Part shown: in pieces, positions 11,507 to 22,930 of the stretch
Position numbering within the stretch: the stretch's first letter is position 1
How the letters are laid out: each line of letters begins with the position of its first letter
NCBI GenBank assembly: GCA_003254905.1
Contig: QANU01074831.1
Span: 220,208 to 284,207 of the forward strand
Length of the DNA stretch: 64,000 nt
Source of the DNA: Nissolia schottii
Taxonomy: Eukaryota; Streptophyta; Magnoliopsida; Fabales; Fabaceae
Direction of reading: 5' to 3'
Notes under the pieces: model-generated
What the model was told of the DNA's origin: nothing
What the model saw: only the letters and a program-made list of their open reading frames with translations
Databases searched by the model: none
Program-made: the position numbers and the translations under genes

Positions 11507-14500
11507 ATGCGCATGAGGTTGCTCCTCCTCCCATCATTCCCATTATTCCAAAACCCAATCAAAACCCTCCTCCTCGGCTCCTCCGCTGCCACGTCTTCAC
11601 CGTTCCTTCCTCGCGACTCGGTCAGATCCTTCCGCTTTGACTCAGCCGCGACTCGCCGCCCCGTCGCTCCCAGCAGATCGCCGCCAATCCGAAGAATGGC
11701 ATCGATCGGCGCTGCCTCCTCCTCCGTGCACGCCGCCGAATCGGGACTGGCTCGGCGGTTCTGGATCAAGTTCACGCGCGAGTCTGTGTTCGCCATATAC
11801 ACGCCATTCGCCATCGCCTTGGCCTCGGGTAACTTGAACATCGATTCCTTCCGCCACTACGTCGCCCAGGACGTTCATTTCCTACGCGCCTTCGCTCAAG
11901 CGTCAGTCTCCATTTCTCTCACTATCTCTCTTACTGTTCTCGGATTCTTACTCTTTCAATCGAACTATTGATATCAACGCTTGGGCTCATAGAGCTCTGT
12001 TTTTTATTTTTTATTTTAATTTATTTAGTACCACTTGTGGTTAGGTTAGGTTAGTTTAAGTGGTTCGACAATGGTTCCTTTGAGTGAGTATCTAGTTTGA
12101 GTTTCGTGAATGGAAGCTTTACTCCGTAGTAGGCTGACTCGGCTTTAGATTAGTTGGCGTGTAATAGGCTCGTATAGGTGGTTTAGACAAAAACGAAATT
12201 TCAAATGAAATGGAGCTCTAATTTTCTGCATTGTAGCATGTTCTGATCAATTGCGTAGGCGTTGATTTTGGTCCTTCGCTGTTATTTTACTCCAGTTTGG
12301 TTGCTAAGAAAATTCACTAAAAGCAAGTAGAAAATAGTTGATGAAGTATCAGTATGGATATTTTAGTTATATAGGAAAATAAAACAAAATAATGATGTTT
12401 TTTATTTTCCCGGTTTGAGTGGCACTAAGAAACTAGGCTTATAATAACACAGGTTGTGAACAGTAGAATGTTTGTTTTTTCTTAGATTTTTAGATTGTGG
12501 AGGATGAAATGTTTGCTTGACTGAACATTATCGTTTTCATCCGAGTGAATTTGTGGGTTTTGGAAACAAGTGCAACTAGATTCATGTGTTTAGACTTTTT
12601 TCTCTTTTATTCTGTTTGTCAGTTTTTTAGTCAAAAAAAACTGGAGGGTTAAATTATTTGGTGGAATTGTATATACATTGATTTGAGGTGAGCTTCGATC
12701 TTTGAAATCCATAACACCATGCAGGATGTACCCTTTCCGTTTACTCTTCTATGTACTTTTCTTTTTTCCCCGGGGGGGGTGGTGTTGTTTTAGTATTCAA
12801 ATTTTTTTCCTTTCTAAATCACTTGGGTGTTTAAACTTTCTTCTGTGTAATTTTATTATTGCATAGGTATGAGTTGGCTGAAGAGTGTGCCGATGATGAT
12901 GATGCAAAGCTTGGAATCTCTGAGTTGAGGAAGGCGGTTTTAGAGGAGCTGAAGATGCATAACTCAATGGTACAGGTAAGATGAGCTTCCCACTAACATC
13001 AGAGTGAATTTGAGTGTGGTCTTTCATGTTATACATATACTAATGTGTGTATAGTAACTTGAATTACGAAGTAATCGAGGGGAAAATTGTCATTTGGGGA
13101 TTGTGTGCTAATACTAAAGGAGATGATAAATTATCTGCTGGTTGGATCCCTTTTCAATTTTTAACAAACTTGGACAACTTGCATGCATAATAATGAAGCT
13201 TTATTTAGTTGGAACTTGGAACATGGCCACAATGGTCATCCATCTCAGTGGAACAAGAGAGTCAGCTTAAATTATTTTTGTGAAATAATAAAAAAATGTA
13301 TTCATTTTGTCCAGATCCCACCTCGGTGTATTGTTATTATTATAATTTTACTGATGGCACCTTGTTTGAGATTTTAAGCCAATCTTTAAACTTTAAATCT
13401 ACTCAACGCATGTATCATATCATGCTAACTACATGAAATTGTCAAACAGCCCATTTATCCTGTGTGTGCTTGTCTTTTTTCCCTTTTCACCCATTTAGCC
13501 CATGTCATTGTGGTTTTATGCTAATGGTGTGTAGGAGTGGGGATTGGATCTTGCGAAAGAGAACAGTATTAATTCTGCAACGGTGAAGTACAGAGACTTC
13601 CTTTTAGCTACAGCCTCTGGGAAGATTGAAGGACTAAAAGGTCCTGGTAAACTTGCAACACCATTTGAGAAAACAAAAATTGCTGCTTACACTTTAGGTG
13701 CCATGACTCCTTGCATGAAACTTTATGCCTTTTTGGGTAAAAAGTTCCAGGAACTAGACTCTGATGAAAGTACTCACCCATATAAGAAGTGGATTGACAA
13801 CTATGCCTCTGATGGTTTCCAGGTTTGTGTCATGTTGACAGTAGAGCTAGACCATAGAGCCCTTGCAGTTGGTTGGATACTATTTTGAATCTTGGTTGAA
13901 TATACATTTTATTCATGGCTTTCTTGTGGCTTCAACTACTCAGTTATTCTTATATTTGAATTTAGGCTTCTGCTCTGCAAACGGAAGATTTGCTTGACAA
14001 ACTAAGTGTCTCTTTGACTGGCGAAGAACTTGATGTAATTGAAAAGCTCTATTACCAAGCTATGAAGCTTGAAATAGACTTCTTCTCTGCTCAGCCACTT
14101 TTGCAGCCAACTATAGTGCCCTTGACCAAAGGACATAGCCCTGCAGAAGATCGTCTTGTTATATTTTGTGATTTTGATTTGACATGCACTGTTGTTGATT
14201 CATCTGCCATCTTGGCAGAAATTGCGATAGTGACAGCACCAAAATCTGATCAGAATCAGACTGAAGGTCAAATTGTTCGCATGTCATCTTCTGACCTCAG
14301 GAATACATGGGGTTTTCTATCCAAACAATATACAGAGGAGTATGAGCAAAGTATAGAAAGCATTATGCCCGCCAATAAATGTATGGTGATGTTCTATATT
14401 CACCTACAATAGCCTTAAACGATTAGAATGAATTAGTGTTTTTCTGAAATTTTGTTAATTGGCTTTGACCTCGTCATTTGCAGTGGACTATTTTGATTAT

Positions 14501-16982
14501 AAAAAACTGTCAACAGCACTTGAGCAACTCTCAAAATTTGAGAACACAGCAAATAATAGGGTTATCGAGTCAGGGGTACTCAAGGGGATAAATCTAGAAG
14601 ATATAAAGCGTGCTGGAGAGCGTCTGGTCCTTCAAGATGGCTGCCCTAACTTCTTCCAGAGAATTGTTAAGAATGAAACTTTGAATGCTAATGTGCATGT
14701 TCTTTCATACTGCTGGTGCGGTGACCTCATTAGGTCAGCTTTCTCCTCAGGTATATTGCTTACCCTGAGCTGTAATTTCTTTTCCATTTGCTGATATTTG
14801 TGTTCTAATTGTGAGCTTGTGGAATTCAAATTCTTTTCCCTTAGGATGCTGCTTCTGTGTGACTAGATTATTGTGCTCATTTTGCACTATTATAGTAAGA
14901 TTTTCTTTGTTGCTACTCTTGCTGCGTCTTTGCTCTAGGGGTTATTCTAGTCACCCTGTGTCCCATGGAACCACTTGTTTGGGTTGTTGATAAACATGTG
15001 GATCCTTCCACATTGAAGCATTTTCCGTTTTCTCATGATGATGTCCAAAGGTTCTATCAGGAATAATGTGGTAAATAGCGTTGTGAGATTTATGCAGTTT
15101 TCTGCTGTATTTGCTTGGAGAGGGTTACCTTGTTTTCAAAGGGTTTCTTTTTACCATTACATTCTATGAGATAGAATTGTTGAAGGTCTCTGTTTACTGC
15201 TCTGCTCATGGTTGTTATGAGGGAAATTCTATTATTGTTATACAAAGAAACCAGAAAGCTTTGCTGCAATGTTGGGACACTTAAGCTTGCTGCTTTCTTC
15301 AATACTTTCACTTAGATTCAGCTTTTATTATATAAATCAGACATGTTATTAAGTGTCAAGTTACGTGTTTCTAAATTTAGACATGGCAAAGCATGACTTT
15401 TGTGTCAAAATGAAATTGTTATTGTCTTGATCAATTTCTGTAATTTGGTTGGAGCATTTGCATGAATTTTATATTGAAATCATTGTTGCCTTGTGTAAGA
15501 ACTGGTATCACTAGAAAATTACTTGCTGAAATGCTCTTGTATTTTATTGAATAAGCAGAAATTCCAGAGGGGAATTCTGCTACAGAACCGAACAAGGTTG
15601 CAGAAAGAGGGAAAATACACGGCTGATTTTCAGGAATAGAAAATTACTTGCTGAAATGGTGCTGATTTTATTTAATAGTGTAGAAATTCTAATAGGGAAT
15701 TTCTGAGTTAGAACCGAAACAGAATGGCTAAAAGGGCTAAAAATTAATGAACAGAAAAATAGAAATAATCTGAGAATTAAAGATCCCTTGGTCCTCCTAG
15801 TCCACTCAAGTCCTGAATGAATTTCTCATTCCCATCTCACTTATAATAATCCATGGAAGGGAATCAAGGAACTAAGCATTATTTTCTCCTAAAAATCCTC
15901 CCTTCCTAATTTGTCTCAACTAATTTATTCTTTTCTAACAAATCCTGATTTGTCTCTAACAAATCAGATTTTATTCCCTCCTAATCTGCTCTTATTTCTT
16001 CTAGAATAGTGATGCGGAAAAGGAATTATTTCCTTTCCATTTCGGTTAGAAGTTGGGTCTGTAACAATACTCTCCCCTTGAAGTACCACCTTGTCCTCAA
16101 GGTGGAAGGAAGGGAAAACCGCCTGAATCTTTGTCGTTGTCTCCTTCTTGTATCTCTAGGTGTGGCGTTCCGCCTCCTTCATCTTCCTCTCTTTCCTCAT
16201 CCCCTAGGATTATAATATGGTAATGTCTCATGGTGCACTTATGATCAAGTCCCCACTTCTCCCCACAGCAAAAACAGAGCCCTTTCCGCTGCCTCTCTGC
16301 CCATTCTTCATTTGAGAGTCGACGCGTGCCTTGATCAATCTTTTGTTGCTATTATGTGATTACAGTAATTGTTGGCTCTTCGTTGCTTCTATGTGACTTT
16401 AATAATTTTTTATTTCTTAGTTTCTTTCAAGTGATTTTTCTTTTATATTTCATACTACATTCTTCGTGTACTTTTTGGTTAGAATTTACCAAGTTGATTA
16501 CAATTGGCTAGTTATTATACTTTAGCTTCCTATTGTCTTATAATTATATTTTTCTCATTTTTTGAGCAGCTGATTTAAATGAGTTGAATATCCATGCTAA
16601 TGAGTTCACTTATGAGGGATCCTTTTCCACGGGTGAAATTGTTAAGAAGGTGGAGTCTCCCATTGACAAAGTCCAAGCTTTTCACAATATATTGAAGAAT
16701 TCCAATGACGACAAGAAGAAAATAACTGTTTACATTGGAGACTCAGTGGGTGATTTACTTTGTCTACTTGAAGCAGATATAGGAATTGTGATTGGTTCAA
16801 GTTCAAGCCTTAGGAGTGTAGGGACGCAATTTGGTATTTCATTTGTCCCATTGTTTTCTGGCTTGGTTAAGAAACAAAAAGAATACATTGAAGAAAGCTC
16901 TTCTAATTGGAAGGGTTTATCTGGCATTCTTTACACAGTCTCTAGTTGGGCTGAAGTGCATGCTTTTATTTTGGGTTGCTAG
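11507..16982 (+). CDS. TH2: Thiamin monophosphate phosphatase (TenA/THI-4 domain + HAD phosphatase), TH2-type
   Basis: Removes phosphate from thiamin monophosphate in plant vitamin B1 synthesis. Exons 11507-11901, 12867-12975, 13535-13822, 13966-14380, 14484-14750 and 16570-16982 join in frame into about 628 residues, close to the ~617 of the Arabidopsis protein. The first part is a TenA-like helical domain (RRFWIKFTRESVFAIYTPFA, YVAQDVHFLRAFAQA). The second is a HAD phosphatase with motif I FCDFDLTCTVVDSS, the SYCWCGDLIRSAF segment and motif IV YIGDSVGDLLCLLEADIG. The N-terminus is rich in Arg, Ser and Pro with almost no acidic residues, like an organelle presequence. An in-frame Met at codon 64 (11696-11698) could start a shorter cytosolic form; that is inference. 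ATG 11507 is the first in-frame Met after the leader, with a second at 11513. Intron 5 is unusually long and carries a retroelement fragment. Confidence 0.95.
14939..15066 (+). other. Possible alternative terminal exon inside TH2 intron 5
   Basis: After a TGCTCTAG acceptor at 14938 there is an open stretch that continues the frame from the 14750 donor and ends at TAA 15064-15066. It would add about 42 residues beginning GVILVTLCPMEPLVWVV and remove the last quarter of the HAD domain. The following ~400 bases are T-rich and UTR-like. I do not recognise the peptide. It could equally be a fragment of another gene captured in the intron. Confidence 0.3.
15516..16066 (-). mobile_element. Ty3/gypsy LTR (3' LTR) fragment, antisense in TH2 intron 5
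   Basis: On the minus strand a polypurine tract (AAGGGGAGAG) is followed by TGTTACAG at 16066, the usual LTR start directly after the polyprotein end. The sequence then runs without ORFs to about 15516. A ~90-bp segment beginning AAAATTACTTGCTGAAATG occurs twice (15516 and 15638), diverged by substitutions and small indels. The distal end is approximate. Confidence 0.6.
16067..16340 (-). pseudogene. Internally deleted Ty3/gypsy polyprotein: gag zinc knuckle plus last pol residues
   Basis: Read on the minus strand, about 16320-16230 encodes EEWAERQRKGLCFCCGEKWG followed by LDHKC, a CCHC-type zinc knuckle typical of plant gypsy gag. The frame closes at a TGA near 16101. In another frame, just before the polypurine tract, is PSFHLEDKVVLQGESIVT, the characteristic C-terminus of the gypsy polyprotein. 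Protease, reverse transcriptase, RNase H and integrase are missing between them, so this is a dead deletion derivative. Confidence 0.7.
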
Positions 16983-17640
16983 TATTTTGTGGCTCCCGCA
17001 CCCAATTTCATGCTAGGCTAAAAGAAAGAAACATATAAGTATATATAGTGCCATACAAATACACAAGCAGGTGGTGGCTAATTTTATAAGGGGCCACAGA
17101 TTTTCTGCTGTCTCTCTTGTTTCTCTTACAGGATGTTGCAATTCAGAGACGTGGTGTCATCCTGAATAATGGATGTGCTGTAACCAGGGTATATAATTTC
17201 CTGGAATTTTCTCAAGTTTTTCTTTGAAATTTCTCTTTCCTCATGGTCGTTGATACCTTTCTTTCCCCTTAAATGCTGCCAGGTATGAGAAATTTTCAGA
17301 CAGCAATAATTCAAATGCTTGTTAGATCAGGACATCAATTCAGACTTTGAAGTGTTGTACTGGTATTTAGTAGGCTATTGCTGTTCCATGATTTTAAGAA
17401 TTCGGCAGAGATCTTATGTATTTTTCAGTTGACTCCTTGATCATTTATGAATGCAGATGCAGAAATGATGTTCATCTTTATACCGGAGAACTTTTTTTTT
17501 TTATTTTTTTATTCTGTTGTTTTATTTATATCTTTGTGAAGTTTTATTCTAGGTTTATGGTTATGATAGCTTCAACAATGATTTTGAAATTCTTTTGTAG
17601 ACATGCAGGAGTTTAGGTTGGATGTTATGCTATAAATACA
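16983..17640 (+). other. TH2 3' UTR region, possibly spliced
   Basis: Downstream of the TAG at 16980-16982. A block at 17134-17188, between a CTTACAG acceptor and a GTATAT donor, suggests an extra non-coding exon. No further ORF of note; transcript end not determined. Confidence 0.35.
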
Positions 17641-17876
17641 AAGGGAATCACTCTTACCTCCCCAAGCTTAGGTGATATTACATACAATATCTCTCTGTTG
17701 TTAGGCCTACGTTAACCTTCTAATAAGGGTACTCAATATCATGCTTACAAGATCTTCAATGTCATTCATTAAATATAAGGGTATTAGTGTAGTGTCACTT
17801 AAACTTGTGGAGGTTAGTGTACTTTTGCAAATCATTATGTTCGTATATATTATGTTCGAAAGGCGAATGGAGTAGG

Positions 17877-17926
17877 AATGGGTGGCAGCCGTTGGGGTGT
17901 CAATGGGTGGCAGCCGTTGGGGTGTC
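17877..17926. repeat. 25-bp perfect tandem duplication
   Basis: The 25-bp unit beginning AATGGGTGGCAGCCGTTGGG occurs twice head to tail, at 17877-17901 and 17902-17926, with no mismatches. The perfect match suggests a recent duplication. Confidence 0.9.
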
Positions 17927-19088
17927 GTCGTTGTGGGCGTTGATGATTGGCCTGTTGAAGATCCTTCATGATGCTGATCCTAATTGATACAGTGGGATGG
18001 TTGTGTACTCAGGTGTTCCATCACCGCAAAGGCAAGATAAGAAAATAGAGAATAAGGAGAATTGGATCGATCATTATTTGGTTTGACCACCTAAAGGCAT
18101 GGTAACATGCACCAAAAATCAGATCGTCAAATTTAAAATAATTTTAGTGCATAACTAATTTGTGACTAATTTATAAAATCCAAAACCGCCACAAACAAGT
18201 TTGAGTTTTTTTTTTATTATTATTTTTTGGTGATTATCCAATGGTGTAGGATAAAGAGGAGGGTAGGAGAAACAACTGAGCTATCAAAAGTTCAATAGGC
18301 TCGAAGCGTTGTATGCTGGAGAGAAGCATATTTTTTTTTTTTGTGCGAATATATGATATAAAATAAAATTTCTAGAACAAATTTAAGGGAGAGATACAAT
18401 AATCGAGAGTTAGCAGAAGAGATTGCGTGTCCGATTCCTTCCGAGGAGAAAAGAATTAAAATTGACCGCAAAAGTAATAATCTCTTTAACAAGAACTCAG
18501 TTGCCAACAACTTGGTAGAAAGAAAGAAAGAAATAAAAGATTGAGATCATAACTATATGAAGATTTATATTATCTTAAAAGATAATAATATCCTAACTGA
18601 AAAGATAACCATATCTAACCATATTTCTATCTAAAACTAGATAGATATTATTTTCAATTAACACTTTGATTTGCATGTGTTAATTAACATATACGGTTAC
18701 AACACAATTAACATATATATTTTCAATTAATTATTAAAAAAACTAGATTCAAAATTTAATACGCTGGTACTACATGTTAATTATTTTCAATTAACATATT
18801 TTTCAAGATATTATTAAAAAAAAACTAGATTCAAAATTTGATTCGCTGCAACCTTAAATTTTCACCATTTTGTAAATTTATTTATAGTGATATATTCAGA
18901 AAAATTTATATATTAAATAGTTATTATATATATATTTTATATATATCATCATGAGAACCAAATTTCTTTAGAAATAATAACGTGATACTATGGATTGGAT
19001 ATTAATTTTACAACACAATTAACATATACTTGTAGTACAAGGAAGACCAATAAAAAAAAAGTCATCTCCCATTTGACTTTAAAGAGTG

Positions 19089-19246
19089 TTTTCTTTCTTA
19101 TAAAAGCAGCAATAACCCTCGCCCCCTACTTTTCACAGAAATTCTCACACCTTCATTAGGCTCTGTCTTTTCTTTCTTATAAAAGCAACAACCCCACTCC
19201 CCCTACCTTCCACAGAAACTCTCAAACCTCCATTAGTCATGGCATA
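19089..19246 (+). promoter_or_regulatory. 79-bp tandem duplication carrying two TATA boxes
   Basis: Two copies of a ~79-bp segment, each with TTTCTTTCTTATAAAAGCA followed by a C-rich stretch and CACAGAAA(T/C)TCTCA. The TATAAAAG boxes are at 19099-19106 and 19178-19185. This looks like a duplicated core promoter with leader. It is about 1.1 kb upstream of the RING-finger ATG, and AAAATAAG followed by GTAAAA at 19261 could end a non-coding first exon. Assignment to that gene is inferred. Confidence 0.4.
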
Positions 19247-20337
19247 GTATTGAAAATAAGGTAAAACATTTCTCTAGTTTACCTCCTCTTTAATTTTTTT
19301 GGATTCTTTTGATATATGAATTAAAACAGAATGATTGTTTGGTTTGATTTAAAGTGAAAATACAGAAAAGTTTTCATGTTTCCCATCTTGAAAATAAATT
19401 CAACTAAGAAGTGCCCTAAAAACACATTTTAGGAATTAAGAACAAAAAGTTTTGAAGAGTCCTAAGGTAGTGTTTGTTTTCCTTAATGTGATTGAAAAGA
19501 CAGAGATATGTTCGATCCTCAATATCTTTGTTCTTTTTTTTGGTCTCACGATAATAACCAAATATTCCTCATTAAAGTACGATGAAGAGAGAAGTGGCAT
19601 TGTGATACTAGCTCAGTCAAAGTTTGTCTTCTTGTGGATCACGTATGTAAATTCAATGCGCTCTTTTAGGCTAAAAGTATACTTTTAGAGGAAATAATAA
19701 AGAATTTAATTTATTTGTCAAGAATATATATGGGAGAAAGTAATCAAGATTTACCATGCTAATAGGATTGGAATATGTAATTTGGAAATAACTTTGTTCA
19801 TTCTTATGTTATCAATTTCATGATTAATTTATATATTTATAATCACACGGTTTGGGCTATATTTGCTACATATATATTTTAAACAGGGGAATCCGTACCA
19901 ATGGGTATTTAACGATTTCAAAAGGTCAAATACAGTCAAGTTTAAAGTTGAGAGTTTAAAGATTAGGGTTTTAGTCGGAAGTGGCTTAATAATTAAAGAG
20001 AGAAAATGAAATTGATTTATATTCAAACCATTTGTAATAATTAAAAAAAGATAGAGTTTAACTGATTTTATTTCAAATTTCCACCGTCCTATCTTCTCAT
20101 AATTTTTCCTGCTTCTCACTTGCACTGCTGACGTCGTAAATTTTAAGTGGGGATGTTAAATACTTATGAACGGATAAATAAACTGAAGAATTATCTATAC
20201 ATGCTTATGAACAAGGTATGATCATTTAGTTTTGGAACTGAGTTTTTAATTCAACTTTTGTCAGCACTCTGCTAACAAGTAACAGCATATATTAATATAT
20301 TGCCTGGAATTTGGAAGAGCCTACCTGCAATTCATAC

Positions 20338-21270
20338 ATGGCATCTAAGACAGTTGACCACACTGACAGCAGCACAGGAGGAATTCATGTGAATAATCCA
20401 TCAGGTAATGCTCAACTGATACAGAGGAAGGATTAAAAAGGGGACTGAAATAGATTTAATTTAAGAATGGCATATTATGGAAAATGAAATAAAATAAAAC
20501 ACAATATCCAATTTATCTAGCAAACAATACTTTATGGATTTTTGTTAATGGACACTTTTTATTGCGTCCATCAACAACACTAAGACTGCATCTACGAACA
20601 CAGCCGTCCAACCTGATTCGGAGAATCCGCATTCTGACAAGACCCAGCTGGCGGAACAACCTCGTGTTGTGACCCAAGCTTCGTCTATCGAGGAACCTGA
20701 CCCGAACCCCTCTCCTTCTGAAGCCAAGAAGAAGAACAAGAACAAGAAGAAGAAGAACAAGAGTAAATCTTCAAAGAAACTCCCCACGGACCACATAAGA
20801 TGGGAAGGTACAATTTAATATGAAACACTCACATTAATTTTGTTCTTGATCATTGTCTTTTTACTCTTTTTTTTTTCTATACTTTTAATTTTTAATAATG
20901 TGGCCAGCGACGAACATAGCAAAATGTAGGAGCCATCTAAGAATTTCACGAGACCGTGAATAATATCGACGTTGCATTTTCAGGGTTGGAGGAAGTAGCG
21001 GCCACGCCTTGGTACTGCGCGTTTTGCGAGAGAGATCTGGCGTATTATTCACCAGACGAAGAGGACCAAAGGTGGGGGTATCAAGGGACCGATGAGGCGG
21101 AGCGTTCCCTCTACGCGCGCATGGGGCTTGAGCTGGAGCAATGTTCTCTGAGGCTTCCAGAAGCTTCTGTTCTTCCGTGTGGTCACGCCTTCCACGCCAC
21201 CTGCTTATGTGCCACCGCCACGCAGCTCATCACTGATCCTCCCTGTCCCATATGTACCATAGGGACATAA
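20338..21270 (+). CDS. Small RING-type zinc-finger protein (putative E3 ubiquitin ligase)
   Basis: Exons 2 (20585-20807) and 3 (20984-21270) join cleanly. Exon 2 gives a Ser/Thr/Pro/Glu-rich linker ending in a run of Lys/Asn (KKKNKNKKKKNKSKSS) that may act as a nuclear or nucleic-acid-binding patch. Exon 3 gives WYCAFCERDL and then LPCGHAFHATC and CPIC: the eight metal ligands of a RING finger in the order C-x2-C, C-x-H, H-x2-C, C-x2-C. About 50 residues separate the second and third ligands, longer than usual. The start is uncertain: ATG 20338 (MASKTVDHTDSSTGGI) splices in frame only from the weak donor at 20389; the better donor after 20404 gives a stop. A missed small exon is possible. E3 activity is inferred from the fold only; no closer family recognised. 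Confidence 0.6.
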
Positions 21271-22373
21271 GAGACAGAGTTTTCTTTTGGTACAAAATTT
21301 TCCAATTTGGTTTAACATGAATTCGGGTTGTATGAATGATATTTTTGTTTTTTTGTTTATCTACCCGTAATATGTATTTTTTTTCCTCTAATTTTTTTTA
21401 TTCTATCATTTTCCTAGTTAATTCAAGAGATACTGACAACTATTTTACCAAATATATTCAAGACTTGGGTGTATTTTTTCTATGGTTTATAACGTGCAAG
21501 ATATTTCCCCGATAAGGGAGGGACAAAAAGTTTGGAGCAAAAAGTCACAATAAATTAGCCTAAAATGGAACTACCCACTCCCACCACCGACTTGGTCCAA
21601 AAAAAAAAAAAGTGTCCACTGCTGTAATTTAAGAGCCCAAACCCAGAAAAATACACAAAAACAGCATACACATTACAACTCTTCAACCATATGCATCCCC
21701 GGTATGTTCACTTAACCATACAATTTCATCTCTGATGACAAGCAACTAACAACATGCTTCACAATCAAATATCATCATTCTCCACTCTTATAATGAACTA
21801 GGTTCTAAACCCTCACGGATGCACGGTGTGTACCTATTCCAATAGCAAGGTTATCAAATTCAAGAGTTTAAGTAAACTCGTGGAGCATCAATAATCTCAA
21901 ATCATAATTTTGTTTCGAATTAACTTGTTCCTGTGTGAAATTAATCTTGTTCCGAAGCACACTCTCTCATGTGTATGTATTATTTGCAAACGTTTGTAAG
22001 GATATGTATCATTCTTCTTGACTTTTTCAAGCAGTGAAAAAACAACTGAGATATATATATAATGAAACTTATATTTATATTTGTGACCAAAATGTTCATC
22101 TACACTGCTTTATTCCATTTAACTGTGCATACATTAAAGATGAATAGTCTATACAAATTACAAAGTATAGATTGTACTTAAAGGAAATCAGGCCCGTTAA
22201 AATTTTCACCTAATTTACTGCTTAGGAAACCTTCATCTTAAAGATCCTTTGAAGATAGATGGAACTACAATCTTTCAAAAAAAAAGAAAAAAGAGAGAGA
22301 ATGCTACTATTATTGCTTGCATTGGTAGACTCTATACTGATTTAGCATCATATTATTAATTTAGATTGTACTT

Positions 22374-22476
22374 CAATATTTCAAATATATCGTTTGTCAC
22401 AACATTCTCACTGAAGCGTCATTACATCAATATTTTACATATATTGTTTGTCACAACATTCTCATTTTAACATAGA
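22374..22476. repeat. 54-bp imperfect tandem duplication
   Basis: Two units, each starting CAATATTT and containing GTTTGTCACAACATTCTCA, at 22374-22427 and 22428-22476. The second is shorter and slightly diverged. Confidence 0.75.
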
Positions 22477-22486
22477 GAATTTACAA

Positions 22487-22930
22487 TCATTTTGAAGGAA
22501 AAAATGCAAAACTACTTCTAGACCAAGTTTTACAGCAATCCATTTTTGTCTTGACTTTATCTTGTATGTTTTCATCCCACCACCAACACTCTTTACCTTT
22601 AAACCCAATGCCCCTAGATTCCCCTAGTATCTCCCTTGTCACCTTCTTGATCTCTTCTGTCATCTTATCCCATAACTCATTTGTCTTCGTTGTGTCTCCC
22701 AACTCACTTCTTCCATAACCCTTCTTTGAAAAATCCTTTGTTTTTTGCCCTTCAATTGCCACCACTTAATCCTTAGAATCATCTCGTGGTTGTTTCTCTT
22801 CACTTGCTTCAAAACTTGTACATCAATCACCAAGACTCTATGTTGAGTAGTTAGACTTTTACTAGGTATAACTTTGCAATTCGTGCAAAGCTTTCTATCT
22901 GATTTTCTTATCAGAAAGAAATCAATTTGT
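22487..22930 (-). pseudogene. LINE fragment (end of endonuclease / linker before reverse transcriptase)
   Basis: The minus strand reads QIDFFLIRKSDRKLC, CKVIPSKSLTTQHRVLVID and RIKWWQLKG, then after a frameshift NELWDKMTEEIKKVTREILG and KECWWWDENIQDKVKTKMD. This is the typical order in plant LINEs annotated as craniofacial development protein 2-like: end of the endonuclease, then the WWW linker. The reverse transcriptase is absent and the frame is broken near 22750. Confidence 0.75.

Larger units (their letters stand above)
17641..20337. other. Intergenic region between TH2 and the RING-finger gene
   Basis: AT-rich, with no supported gene apart from a probable leader of the next gene. It contains a 25-bp tandem duplication (17877-17926) and a 79-bp tandem duplication carrying two TATA boxes (19089-19246). 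Poly-T and A-rich runs around 18200-18350 and 18720-18830 look like ordinary AT-rich spacer. Confidence 0.6.

Noticed and set aside
20545..20796. Minus-strand frame rich in Phe/Leu opposite the RING gene
   Set aside because: Shadow of the Lys/Asn-rich exon on the plus strand; no domain and no splice support.
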